DNA of 64,000 nt, from the NCBI GenBank assembly GCA_037043235.1, contig JAWRVZ010000317.1, forward strand, positions 97,501-161,500, given 5' to 3'. Under the pieces are notes generated by a model. The model did not search any database and was not told the origin of the DNA. It saw nothing but the letters and a program-made list of their open reading frames with translations. Source of the DNA: Rhodeus uyekii. Lineage: Eukaryota; Chordata; Actinopteri; Cypriniformes; Acheilognathidae. A program made the position numbers and the translations under genes. Positions 20,001 through 31,009 of the stretch are shown piece by piece. How positions within the stretch are numbered: the stretch's first letter is position 1; each line of letters begins with the position of its first letter.

Positions 20001-21463
20001 CGTGCGTGTAACACGGAGGGGTTTTTGGGATATCTAAGCAGAATTGCACAGGTAGTGCGAGACAAACGTTTGTTGTATTTATTAATTTTTTTTAAAGGCA
20101 GCTTGTTCTTTATGGAGGCTTTAGAGTGGAGCAAACCTAAAGAGGTTGAAGACACCAAGCTCTCGTATTTCTGTTCTAGTTGCAGAGAAAATAGTGCTAA
20201 ACTGAGGTAGAACAGAATGCAGGTACACGTGATCCTTCAGATGTCTTTACACCAACGCCACACAGCAGCAGTCCAAAACACAGACAAAACGTACGTAACT
20301 GTGTTACGAAGAACGTGAAAATGCTTCTACTTTGAGAATTTAGTAGCCTCTTTTTAAAACTTTTGTTCCACCCCAACCCTTCTGTCTATTCTGGAGAGAG
20401 TAGACAAACACGCAAGTGTTGACATCTACCCCATACTCTGGTGTGGACGTGGTTTCAAACGAACCTTATCTACACAACAAGACAGCGCCCATGTGTGATT
20501 CGAGCATTCCTCGTGGAGTCTGAACTGTGCTATGCTGGGAGGAACCGGTGCTGTAGTCAATACTGGCACGCAATTCTGCTTTCGAAACTCAAAGCAATTT
20601 CCAAAATGGAATTTAGAAAGAACAATACGAATATTACGCGAGAAAAAGAAACTCCTCAAATTTTTCTTCCAAACAACCCAGAAATATTCTGGTTACATTC
20701 ATAGTCATATCCTTTTCATTTTTTGATTGGTTGAGGTAAACCTAGAGATAGAAATTAGAAACCAAACCCAATGTTGTCAGCAGTATGTAGTGCTATCACA
20801 TAATGTTTTTTTCTTTTTGAGGTACTGTACAAATCACAAATTACTTTCCTGAGTTTTTGAAGAAAATCAAACACAAATGAATTTCATAAATTAGGATCCA
20901 GATTCAAAGTACAACATGGACCTTCTCCTGCCCTTCCTGGGGTCTACAGGTCAGACGTGATTGAGGAATATTGTTGTTCTTTTGAAAGAAGTGTCGAAAA
21001 CAAGGAAAGGAACAAAATGTCTGTTTTAGTTTCATGTTAAAGCTCTCTATATTAGCACATGCCACCAATGAGATGGTGAGGCAAACAAATCCAAATCAAT
21101 AAAGCACCACTTCAGGCACTTCATAGCAACAGAATCTCAAAAACAGCAGAATGATATTTACACACAAAGAAGTTTGTCCTTACTTACAGAGCCCCTTGGT
21201 AAGTGGAGCTCTGCGTCTGCAGTACTGAGCCCAGAAAACAGTATTTCTCTGTCAGGATTATGTGCAAAGGGCCAGACCTTGACTTAAGCACAGTCATGCA
21301 TCATTCAACTCTATCTGACCGTCCTTCAGGTTCTTCTTTAGGGGTCATCTACATTTGTAATAACCACACTGTTTAACTGCATGTGTCACCCAAAGAATTC
21401 TGAATCGTATCCCCTTTTAGAGTAGTGGAGGTCACCCCACCAATTTAGTTACACCCTTGCTCT
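17050..21463 (-). other. probable fign 3' UTR
   Basis: The 4.4 kb following the fign stop on the minus strand is free of recognisable transposons. A minus-strand AATAAA (complement TTTATT at 17064-17069) is followed by a GT-rich stretch and is the distal candidate poly(A) signal. Alternative signals lie at 17633-17638 and 20078-20083. It contains a 14-nt C run (17899-17912, plus strand) and a short CGG repeat near 17437. Extent is inference; RNA evidence is needed to choose the 3' end. Confidence 0.4.
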
Positions 21464-23682
21464 TTACTGACTACAGCCAAACATCTTATTCCATTCAGTG
21501 TATGTATCAAGTTCTTTCTGTGATATGCTGGGCTGGATTTTGCAAAACACATTCTCAAAGTCTTGGTATGACACCGGCCTCATCTGACCTGGCATCATCC
21601 CGGAAATGTCTGCACCGGACAGACCATGAAGAGGACCGACCGTGGCCTCTTGGCAAAGTCGGACCACGTCCAGCCCGGAAAAGCCGTCTGTCCGCTGAAC
21701 AAGCAGCGCAACCTCTTTGTCGCTGAGGCAGTAGTTGTGCTGTGAGAGCAGCTGGCTGATTATCTGATGTCGTGCAGAGGCATCCGGTAAGGGGACGAGC
21801 AAGCGCTTTATAAAGTACCTTCGCAGAGACTCGTCAATCTCTTCAGGTTTGCTGGTGGAACATACCACTAGAACATGTTCCTCTGGTGAGCTTAGAACTC
21901 CATCAAGCTGGAGGAGGAGTTCACTCTTGATTCGGTTCACCGGGCTTTCTTCGCTCAACTGGGCAGACAACAGCAGATCTACATCATTGATGAACACCAC
22001 CGAAGGCTGCCGGCAGCGCGCGACAAGGAACGAGGCCTGGACAATCTTCTCGCCCTCTCCCAGCCACTTTGTGACAAGTGCAGAGCCACTAAGCAAGAGG
22101 AAAGCTGCGCCAAGCTGACTGGCCATACACCGCCCGAGCAGAGTCCGACCCGTGCCCTGAGGTCCGAAGAGAAGGATGCTGCGAGGTAATGTGGCCATTC
22201 CGCTGAACATGTCTGGCCTCAGAATAGGCCACAGGACCTCATCTTTGATGGTGGCTTTCGCCATCTCCAGTCCAGCGATGTCGCTCCAGTCCACAGGGGG
22301 CGTCTGCTGCAGAATCTCAGTGGTGACCATCTCTACCAAACCAGCGTCGCTGTTTTTTAACTGCTCCTCAGCAGGGTGGCTGGATGAAGTCGTCGTCCCC
22401 ATGGAATGGGGGAGATGCTGTCTGTTGTCGTCACCATGGTCACTCAAAACAGGAGAACCGAACTTTCCAAATGACTCGCCTGACCGCAGGGATCCCAAGG
22501 AGCCTTTGGATGATCCGTACGAAGGAGGGGTTAGCGCCCTGCCAGACTGGCTGCCGAACTTTCGCTGCTGACCCGGTGGCATTGACTGCTTTGTAGGCTT
22601 AAACGCCAAAGATGATGTGTCAGCACTCCTGTCAAATCCATTCCCTCTGGTTGAGTCGACAAGACTGTTGTCTGGCATTCTGTACATGGGGCTTTGAGCA
22701 GAACGCTGCTGGCTGTAGTTGAAATTTCCATAACTGGAGTCCATATCTCCCTGGCCCGTCATGTAAAATGCTTTTCTTTTCAGCGTGTTGGCCGAGCTGC
22801 CATTCAAAGGGGTTGGTGCAATTGGCGCATGGTTGTGGGACTGGTAGGAGTAACCGGGAAGGGTGGAAGGGGCTAGGGGAGTGGGGGCTGCGATGCCTGA
22901 GGGCAGGTAAGCTGAAGGAGGAGGTGCTCCTCCGGGACTGTAGCCTGGGGCCACGGCAGTCTGTGGGGGATACCCTGCTGGAGGATAACTGTAACTGGAG
23001 AGACTGGGGGAGCTTGCGCTGTAGCTGGGCACCAGGGTTGGAGGCGGCGGGGGTGGAGGCTGAAGGAGCCCAGCGCTGTGCAAAGGTGAGGGATGTGGGG
23101 ACGGGAGAGCTGGTGTGCTTTGCCCGCCGCTGTAAGTGGAATGCAAGTACGAGCCGTTGTAACTGCTAGCGAATTCCTGAGTGGGGATCCCCGAGTGCAG
23201 TGCGGTCGACGCATGATTCCCACAGTTACTGCTGGAGTAGCTGGGCTCGCTCAAGCTACTAGCCACTCCCGTGGAGCTGCCAACACTCGCAGCCACATCT
23301 GGAGGCATGGCGGGCGTCATGCCAGTCTTGCTAGCGGAAACCACATCTGCAGCACAGCTCATTGGATAGATCCCCTCCTGCCAAGCTTCGCTCTCCGACT
23401 TGCGTCCATTCAAGAGTCCCGGGGCACTCTCAGAGTATGAGCAGAGCAGCGCCCGCTCGCCGGGTCCCTCCAGGATACCAGAATACTTCTCTGCATACTT
23501 CTTCAGAAGGTTGGAGGCCGTCAAAGCTGATATATCGTCGTTGGCCCAGGCATACTGGTAGGTGCGCTGCAGGTGTCCACGGTACGCCTCTGCTTTATGT
23601 GCGGGGGAACGTGTGGTGGATGAGATGTCGAAATGTTGCTCGGCCCACTGCGCATGCTCTGGGGTCCACTGCATCTTTAAGC
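21464..23682 (-). CDS. fign: fidgetin, large terminal coding exon (AAA+ microtubule-severing family)
   Basis: Recognised by near-full-length resemblance to vertebrate fidgetin, from MQWTPEHAQWAEQHFDISST to the C-terminal NKMFGCSQ. The exon begins after a splice acceptor (...GATTGTTTAG) at 23683-23684. The first bases GCTTAAAG complete a split Gly codon, then Leu-Lys, as in the mammalian gene, where a short upstream exon supplies the true N-terminus; that exon was not found here. From the internal ATG at 23674 it encodes 736 residues. Residues 1-85 form the conserved N-terminal block, 90-440 a Ser/Pro/Tyr-rich linker with a polyproline run, about 460-700 the AAA+ domain, and the end a Vps4-like C-terminus. 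Walker A is GPQGTGRT, with Arg510 in place of the usual Lys. Walker B is VVFINDVD (Asn563-Asp564), lacking the usual Asp-Glu. The paired arginines R618-R619 remain. Fidgetin trims and severs microtubules. No internal stops are present. Confidence 0.95.
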
Positions 23683-23827
23683 CTAAACAATCGGCAAACA
23701 ACAAACACAAATAAAACAGGTGTTAGAAACTTGATAAACAGCACTCATGAACAGAGACTAGAGAGCGAATATTTGGGATTTCGAGTACATGCACTTTATA
23801 TTCATTATTTATCTTCTAGCGTTCCTG

Positions 23828-23926
23828 TAAAGCAGGTTGCTTACAAGTCCAAGGTCATGGGTTTGATTCCCAGGTAAAGCAAGAACTGATTAGAATATCA
23901 ATACGTTCCTTGAATGCAATGCATTG
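23828..23926 (+). mobile_element. tRNA-derived SINE, copy 2 (truncated)
   Basis: Carries AAGGTCATGGGTTTGATTCC and GCAAGAACTGATTAGAATATCA, then breaks off in the GAATGCAATGCA body. The LINE-like tail is missing. It lies just upstream of the fign exon, in the intron, antisense to fign. Confidence 0.75.
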
Positions 23927-23999
23927 AACGTTATTTCAGTACATTCTGTTACACAGAAACAAGTGCCGGCCATTAAAAACACATCAGACGACCATTACT

Positions 24000-24760
24000 T
24001 GTGAAATTCAGGGTTTCTTTTATGGCATGTCCGACTCGATGATAAAATAAGCAACTGCTATTGCAAAGAAAAATGAAATGCACACAAACAACCGTAAAAT
24101 ATTATTTCCATTTTCCTCCGCCCAGCTCCTCAAGAGTCCTGGCTTCATATCGCAGGCACTGCTGGCAGTTGGTATCGCAGGAACAGTGCAGATTTGGGCC
24201 TCCAACACCTGGTTAGCACAGTATAATGCACCCTGCACACAGCCGAGTGACACAGACATCGCAGGTCACTCTATAATCCAACTCTCATCTAAAGCAGTCC
24301 CAGACAGTTTCAAATCTGCTTGGAGGAGTGCAGCAAAGCAATCTCCCAGGCAGCGCTCTACTGCTTTCATCACACAAACTCACAGCACGGCATGAATTAC
24401 AACAGCTTTCTGTCTGCCGCCCGCCCGCCCGCCTCCCGGAGCAAAGGGAGCTGGAAAGGGGAAAAAAACACGCCTGCCTCCCTCTCATTCGCTCTAATGC
24501 TCCCCTTTCTCTCTCTTCCTTTTACTCTGACGCTCTGGGTTCTGCCTCTCTCTTTCTCCCTGTCTTTTCTCTCCGCAGCCTCTGTCTTTTATTGGCTCCA
24601 GGGCTCAAAAGCCACCATCAAGTTTAATCCCAAACTCCATCTGCAAACACAAGCAGTTACATACGCTGTCATCTTAGACACAGCATGGGATTATCAAAGA
24701 GACATTTACTCAAGAGCCGACGGGATGACGGGGGTGGTCGCGCGCACACTCTCGCATCTG
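24000..24760 (-). promoter_or_regulatory. GC/pyrimidine-rich block, possible minus-strand promoter or 5' exon
   Basis: Contains a (CCCG)n-like run near 24418-24434 and long CT-rich stretches. On the minus strand it holds a CCAAT box followed by AATAAAAG and then purine-rich sequence, the order expected of a promoter and leader. Minus-strand frames here are short (79 codons, with a hydrophobic segment) and unrecognised. It could instead be a conserved intronic element. Confidence 0.25.
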
Positions 24761-24989
24761 TAGATAGACTTCTGATGACAACAGCGCTCGGCGGCAGTGT
24801 CCAGCAGGCGTGTTATTGTGCACACACCTCCCGCTTATCTGAGCTTACTGGGCCTAAGCGCTCACAAACACCATTCACGGCACAAAAGAGGAAAGGAGAT
24901 GTCACGGAAAACGATGCCGTTTACGAGCTTTCAGCATGTGCCGTGATCTCTAAAGTCAGTCGAATTACCCACGGACTGAACCAATAACA

Positions 24990-25737
24990 GAACGTGTGCA
25001 TTAAACACGCACATAATAAACAAAGATAATTACTCCTTATAGCATTCACATCTAAAATCGAAAGAGTTTTATTTGTCACATACACAGTTATATACATAAT
25101 ATACAACCGGCAGTGAAATGTAAAGTACTATATATATGTAGAATTATAAATAAATCAAGTAAAGAATAAAAAATAAGTGGAATAAAATAAGTGAAATAAA
25201 CTGTGCACTGAAGTAAACCGTAGACTTGGAAATCTGTCGGTAAGAACACAACCTAGGGTGCATTTGGGGATATCGCCTTCTGAAAATATAAAAAATATCT
25301 TTATATCTTGATAAATGCTAAATGCTTTTTTTTCTTCCCTCAAACGAACCACCATTTTGACAGTTCAATTAAACACGATTAAACGTATGAAGCAAAATAT
25401 CGTAACATATTGCAAACAATTTTTGGTGCAATATTTATGTTTCCAACATATTTATATATGATGCACCAATGAAACAAATTAATGCTTTTTATTTCATTGA
25501 AAACAGGAACTTTAAAATCATTGCAATATTCTCGAAATCGCTTAATTTTGTATTGCCACAAATATAACGTAGATATAATATTCAGTGCATCACCCTGCCC
25601 TTACAGGACGCGTGACGTCTACTCACTGTTTCTATAAATAAATCCCCTCTGATACCCCCATCAGTGCGATACGTGTATATCAGAGCGCTTTCCACAATAG
25701 AAGATGGGCATGTGGTTTTCCCCCAGCAGCCTGGCCA

Positions 25738-25738
<1 letters not shown>
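24990..25738. repeat. AT-rich spacer with dispersed repeat fragment
   Basis: 25055-25125 (AGTTTTATTTGTCACATACACAG, given here as a landmark, then GCAGTGAAATGTAAAG) resembles a dispersed fish repeat as I remember it. The rest is AT-rich and unassigned. Confidence 0.4.

Positions 25739-25788
<50 letters not shown>
25739..25788. repeat. (AC)n microsatellite
   Basis: Uninterrupted AC run of 50 bp. Confidence 0.98.
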
Positions 25789-25791
<3 letters not shown>

Positions 25792-26340
25792 ATTAGCAGA
25801 ATGATGCTGAGCTAATTGTGTTAATTTACAAGGTTTTAGTCAAAGGGATCGCTGCTTTGGCTGGCGAGGCTGTCAGGCCCGCGAGTTAATGACTAAGAAA
25901 GGCTGAAGACAAAGAAAGCTGGCAAGAACATGGCAGACATGCCAGCAAGCCCATTAATAAAGCCCAGGAATAAAACCAGTGCCGCGAATCGAGGCAGACG
26001 TCAGTTCTAGCACGATTATCAACTGATCAGCAAATGTAACACCTATGTTTGAGCAATAAATACATTTAATTATCACAGTCCACTGTATGACACTGACTTT
26101 TCATCTAGACTTTCCCTTAATCAATTTCCAGAAGCAGGTCTCTGCAGTGTGCACGCATTTACAAGAGCCAAATTGCTGCATGCAAATGTGAAAAATACAA
26201 TTATTTGGAGCAATTATGCCGTCGCAAGTGACATCTGACATCCAAATCAAAACTGATTTTTTCAACACATCCTCACTGTACAGTCAAATTACATTTCACA
26301 CACTGCAATTTGCTGCTTTGCAAAAAAGTGAATGAGTCTA
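25789..26340. other. conserved-looking non-coding block
   Basis: Starts CTAATTAGCAGAATGATG and contains AGCTAATTGTGTTAATTTAC and AAGCCCATTAATAAAGCCC. The homeodomain-type cores and balanced composition resemble developmental enhancers in gene deserts. By eye only. Confidence 0.35.
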
Positions 26341-27150
26341 AGGTCCTTTTTGACATATTAAATGTGTTGGTACAAAATATAGTCTAACGTTTTATTTTTC
26401 AATACAAACATCTGCTGGTTCATCTTCATTAATAAACTATTAAACCCTGAACGCATATATTCGCAATCATCTGAAGACATCTTTATTTTACCTTGGGAAT
26501 ACAGAGGTTCAGCGTTCTCCCTGCTTCTCTACATCCACTTGTTAATACATTTATTACTCTTCTTTCATGTTCCACTTTGGAAATATATATATTTATATAC
26601 GGCTCCTCGCACAGGCAGGTCTTTGTGAGGAATGTGGGTGTTAACTTGCACTACAACAAAGTAAGACATTTCGAGAGGTTGAAATCCTGCGCGGCACACA
26701 CACACATACACACACACACAGATTTCTCGTCTCGCTGTTTGATGGGTTTTATGAAACGCACTACACTCCAACAAAAGAACAAATTCACTTCCCGTCACTA
26801 TTATCGAGCCATTACAAAAATAAAACCTCTCTCAACAAGATTAAAGCGGTTGGAAATGAGACGTCGGGATTTGTTTTACAGATGAATAGTGAGAGTTGCT
26901 CTGGACACTTTGAGTTTCAGCGCTCACCTCATGTATGTGCCAGTGTTTGTGAATCGCTTCTTTCTATTTTTACTCCGTATTCTTACTTTGACCCTTCAGT
27001 CAGTCGCGTCCCTATAGCTTGTTTAAACATAATTTGGGAGCTTTGTACGATGGCACCACTTGAGGACGATTTGAGGGAAATAATTGAACTAAGGAGGAGG
27101 AAAACGGCTGAGAGAGAAGAAAATGAATCATGTGTAGTCTGAGTTTATCC
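26341..27150. other. unassigned, mixed composition
   Basis: Short AT and CA runs (26584-26600; 26697-26720). A 30-codon frame starting at 27051 (MAPLEDDLREIIELRRRK...) is highly charged but matches nothing I recognise. No gene is called. Confidence 0.4.
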
Positions 27151-27500
27151 TCCACTAAATCAATGACTTCATTGCACTCCAGTTTCAGTTAGCGCTGCGA
27201 CAGAAACATAAATAACACACAAAGCTCATCCTTATCGCTGCCAGAGGAATAAAAGTGTCTCTCTAATCGGAGCTTGCTAACATGTCGACTAGCATTATGA
27301 TAAACAATGAGGTCATCCCACAGTTTACCATCTTATGGCATAACTACTAAACGGTCACTTAATGATAAATGATAAATAAAGATGGCACAATAACTGCCAT
27401 CACCAACTGCAGCAATGAGCAATTAAAGACACATTAATATGATTTAAAAGTCATTATTAAAGGTTTATCAGATGGCGATGTAACCAAATTGATGTGGCGG
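27151..27500. other. conserved-looking non-coding block
   Basis: Dense in TAAT, TTAT and CATTAAT words, without simple repeats (for example ACTTAATGATAAATGATAAA, then CAATTAAAGACACATTAAT). Candidate enhancer by appearance. Confidence 0.3.
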
Positions 27501-27710
27501 TGAAACAATGTTTGTCAGAGTCATTTTGGCATCATAACGTTAAATTTCTTATCTATTGAGAGGAAATACACAATATTTTCCCAGCATGGTCTAAAGATAT
27601 GATTGATTTTGGTTGAAATCTGACAGTCTAGGATGAGAAAATGGCAGATAGCAAGTTTGGCTAACTTTGGCAAAATCGTAATCGAATTTGTTTTATTGTA
27701 ACTTTTAGAA

Positions 27711-27724
27711 ACACAAGGTGGCGC
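27711..27724 (+). promoter_or_regulatory. CTCF-like motif, weaker
   Basis: ACACAAGGTGGCGC matches 12 of 14 positions of the CTCF core CCASYAGRKGGCRC. Confidence 0.35.
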
Positions 27725-27914
27725 TGCTCCGAAATGTTTTGAGTTAGGGAAGGGTGGAAGACACATTCAGGGTTTTGCAATGATACGCAAATATCACACA
27801 TTTTTAATCGCTGATATTTGACTACGCATGCTGCAACAAATCTAAATAGACATTTTTTTGACCAAACCATTACAGAAGTTAAACAAAAACAGCAATTTTT
27901 CATACATCTCCAGG

Positions 27915-27928
27915 CCACTAGGTGGCAC
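27915..27928 (+). promoter_or_regulatory. CTCF-like motif, full core match
   Basis: CCACTAGGTGGCAC matches all 14 positions of the CTCF core consensus CCASYAGRKGGCRC. It has the same orientation as the weaker site 204 bp to the left. Similar words also occur in fish transposons, so function is uncertain. Confidence 0.45.
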
Positions 27929-28099
27929 TGCATCAAAACGGTGGGTACTTCAGGCCTTGAAATTCGTTTCCAAGTTGCCTTAGAAATTATAGAAATTGAA
28001 AGAGCACTAAGGCATTTTTTGTTGTTTAATAAAGGCACAAAGGCAATATTGGGCATTAAGGCAATTTACGTTTTATGTACATTAGCATAATGTTTGCTA

Positions 28100-29710
28100 C
28101 TTTTTATGTTGTCCGTTTCTTACTCTTAAATGAATTTTCTGTGATATTGATGTTACACCCTATAGAATGCCAAACATAATTATCTATGATGATTTAACAC
28201 TTTTCTTGTGATTGGTACAGAGTTGAATAGTTAACATACTACGAGTAATAGCTCTTTTTAAAGGAAGATTTATTGTTATTGTTGTTTTTGTAGCACAGCA
28301 CGACGAAACGGGTTATCGATAGATATAAAGTGTGGTATCACAAACACCTTGGTCACGCGGACCTAGTGTGATTTAGCTGACACGTGCTTGACCTGGGTAT
28401 TTGGTGCTTCAGTTTTCGGCAAAAATGATGCGGATAAAAATCTATTTGCGGATTATGTATAAACATTTCGCGCACTGATATATACTCTGCATACTGCCAT
28501 CTAGACAAAATGTGGCTTTTTCTGCAAATTAAGTAAATTGTATCATGAAATATTTGGTACAATGTAGTATTTTCTGACTAACAGAGCAATATGAAACTGT
28601 AAAAAAGCCTAGCAGAGACAAGAGATTTGACTCCCGCAAGCAATAATAATAGGAACATTTGGTGTTTGGCCCCTAGTAAATAAATACACATACTTTTTTT
28701 TAATCACTCTACAGTACTTATCAATGTTAATTACAACATTTACTAATACATTTTTAATCTTAATTTTGTAACTTTTAGACAATTAGTAACATGACAAAAA
28801 CAATACACAATTGTATTAATTTACTAAAAATAACAAATATTGCTGTATAATCTACTCGCATCGCTCTCAATGTTAGTTCACAGTGCATTAATATTAATAA
28901 ATGAGACTTAATTGTCTTCTAGGCCAATCTACACTTATGTAACCGACTTAAAGCCCGGTTCCACAGAAAGAGCTTAGATTAAACCAGGATTAGGTCTCAG
29001 TTCAAATAGGACATTTAAGTAGCTTTTAAAAACATTCAACACATTACTGGTGTGCATCTTGAGACAAAACAATGGCCTGACACACAGTATTCATCAAGAT
29101 ATCTCAGTTCAAGCTGCTTTCACCTCAAACATGCATTATAGTCTGGACTGGACGCAAGCCTTGTCTGAGAAACCAGGAGACAGAAAACGGTCATGACTAA
29201 CTTGTAAGACTAGTTTTAGCAGTTGATGCACCCGGCCTCAGTTAGGATGCAGTTTATGTAGTTTTAGGAAGAGCAAATGTCAGTTCTAAGCAGCACTTCT
29301 CTGTGTAATCTGAATTGTCATATAATTACTTGTATTTGTATTAGAGGGACGTTTGGAGACAGCCTAAGGCCTCAAAGCTCAATTTTCACTGACTGACTTC
29401 ACACAAAACCCCCTTTTGTTTAATTTACTACTGTCTGCTGGTCTACTTTACGCCTGGACAATCTTCGATTACGCTGAGCATTGTCACTCATCTGGGTGAG
29501 ATGCCAAACAAAAGCAGGCAAGACTCGAGCTGGACTTCATTATGTGCTACTTTCCAAAAGAATTTGGCATATAATGTGTTGTTGGGGGTTTTGGGTTCCA
29601 GGTCTTTTGGGAGGAAAAACTCTGTTGAATGCATATTATAAAATGCAATATGCACAGTTAAGAAGTCAAATGTTTAAAAGTAAAGAGAAAACACTCTCCG
29701 TGTGAGTTTT
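28100..29710. other. AT-rich spacer with MITE remnant
   Basis: 28720-28925 contains TTAGTTCACAGTGCATTAAT and related words of the MITE family at 4843. The remainder has no recognisable gene or element. Confidence 0.4.
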
Positions 29711-29713
29711 TGA

Positions 29714-29868
29714 TGAAGCCAAACAGTAGAAAGTGGAGCTTGCAACATCAAGGTCATGGGTTCGATTCCCAGGGAAAGCAAGAACTGATTAGAATATGAA
29801 TGCGTTTCTTGAATGCAATGCAAGTCGCTTTGGAAAAAAGCGTCTATAAAATGCATAAACATAAACTT
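29714..29868 (+). mobile_element. tRNA-derived SINE, copy 3
   Basis: Has head, B-box-like GGTTCGATTCC, body GCAAGAACTGATTAGAAT and tail GCTTTGGAAAAAAGCGTCTA. Confidence 0.85.
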
Positions 29869-29999
29869 ATAAAGAAAATTCATCTGGCCTTTGATAGACT
29901 CAAAAAAGAAATCAAAATAGATTCTGATGTAGACAAGTTGTGAGAGATTCTCTCATCCTCAGAAACCACACAAAGCAAAAGAAAATAGATAAAATATGC

Positions 30000-30058
30000 A
30001 TTGAGCAACCTTGAGCTTGGGAAAAGGCCCTTTATAAATAAAACTCTTTATTATTATT
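30000..30058 (+). repeat. LINE/SINE-like tail fragment
   Basis: GGCCCTTTATAAATAAAACTC followed by TTATTATTATT resembles the 3' tail of fish retroposons. No upstream body is visible. Confidence 0.3.
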
Positions 30059-30458
30059 CCCTTGCAGCTAGGATAAATAAAGTTTGTGTTGATGACAATA
30101 TGGTGAGTTATTAATTATTATCCGTTTGAAGGTTGAAACAATCAATTCGAAACATTTAGAAGCCTTTTTTCCATTCAGCCTAAGTGAGTTGGAATCATTG
30201 TTCAGACTGTTTTCCAGCAGATAATCCGCACACTCATATAGCCAGCGGGTTTTGGGGTTTTGTGTACAGAATCGTTGGCATAACCCATAGATTTATGAAA
30301 TTTTTTGTGCAAGTTCACATTTCTAACCCTAACCACAGTGCTTCAAAAATTCACACAATAAGAAAACAAACACAAGTCAGAATCAGAAGAAAAAGAAAGA
30401 GCAGCTCGTCTCTTAAGAAGCGATTCTACAGGTGTTGATCATCGGATGAGAGGAGAAG

Positions 30459-30548
30459 AGCCCGCCCTCATGCAGCACAGCCAATCACGTCTTCCTGCAT
30501 GATTGACAGGTCAGACAGCCAATCAGCGCCAGCTGTCAGAGTGACAGT
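30459..30548. promoter_or_regulatory. NF-Y and PBX/MEIS motif cluster
   Basis: Two CCAAT boxes at 30481-30485 and 30519-30523 (38 bp apart) flank an exact PBX-MEIS/PREP decamer TGATTGACAG at 30500-30509. A palindrome of TGACA half-sites (CTGTCAGAGTGACAG, 30533-30547) follows, and a GC-box-like CCCGCCC lies just before. The motifs are seen; a role as enhancer or promoter is inferred. Confidence 0.45.
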
Positions 30549-30599
30549 ACAAGCGCCAGAGACAACAACCCTCGCAAGAAAGAAAAACAGAAAAAAATA

Positions 30600-30750
30600 C
30601 CGCAAAAAACTTACGTCCTTAGGGACTTAAATATATTGAAATATTATTGCGTGTAAAAAATTTGTGATATAGCCCGCACCCTTATATAACCCGCACCCCC
30701 CCTGCGGGGTTTGTAAAATCTGGTCCAATCCACGGGTTAATACGGTACAT
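30600..30750. mobile_element. possible DNA-transposon end
   Basis: GATATAGCCCGCACCCTTAT and CACGGGTTAATACGGTA resemble termini of fish DNA elements with GCGGGTTATA words. No complete element is delimited. Confidence 0.3.
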
Positions 30751-31009
30751 CAACGTTGGATTTGAAGACATATTTGGTTTCCGTTTATACGATAAAAACT
30801 TCAACATGCGGCGTCCTGAAGCAGAAAGCAGGGACTTGTAAACGTGCTTCGTACAAACTCCACCATCACACAAACACAACAGCTATACATTTCAAAAAGA
30901 TAATGGTCAACTTTGTCTTCCGTACATCCAAGCATGGACTCTGAATGATTAAAGATACACCATACTTCCTCACCTATTACAAGCGGAGACCTGACAGTAA
31001 TTACTGATC

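Noticed and set aside
23702..23710. Minus-strand ATG at 23710 as the fidgetin start (adds MCLLFADCLGLK)
   Set aside because: These codons read through a splice acceptor; the split Gly-Leu-Lys after the AG matches the known exon boundary of the family.
24020..24259. 79-codon minus frame with a hydrophobic stretch upstream of fign
   Set aside because: No family resemblance and does not lead into the fign exon; kept only as part of a possible promoter/leader block.
27051..27142. 30-codon charged frame MAPLEDDLREIIELRRRK
   Set aside because: Too short and not recognised; no splice sites or repeats of the motif that would support a gene.
29755..29772. Possible tRNA genes at the GGTTCGATTCC boxes
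   Set aside because: Every instance is embedded in the same SINE body and tail; no complete cloverleaf is present.
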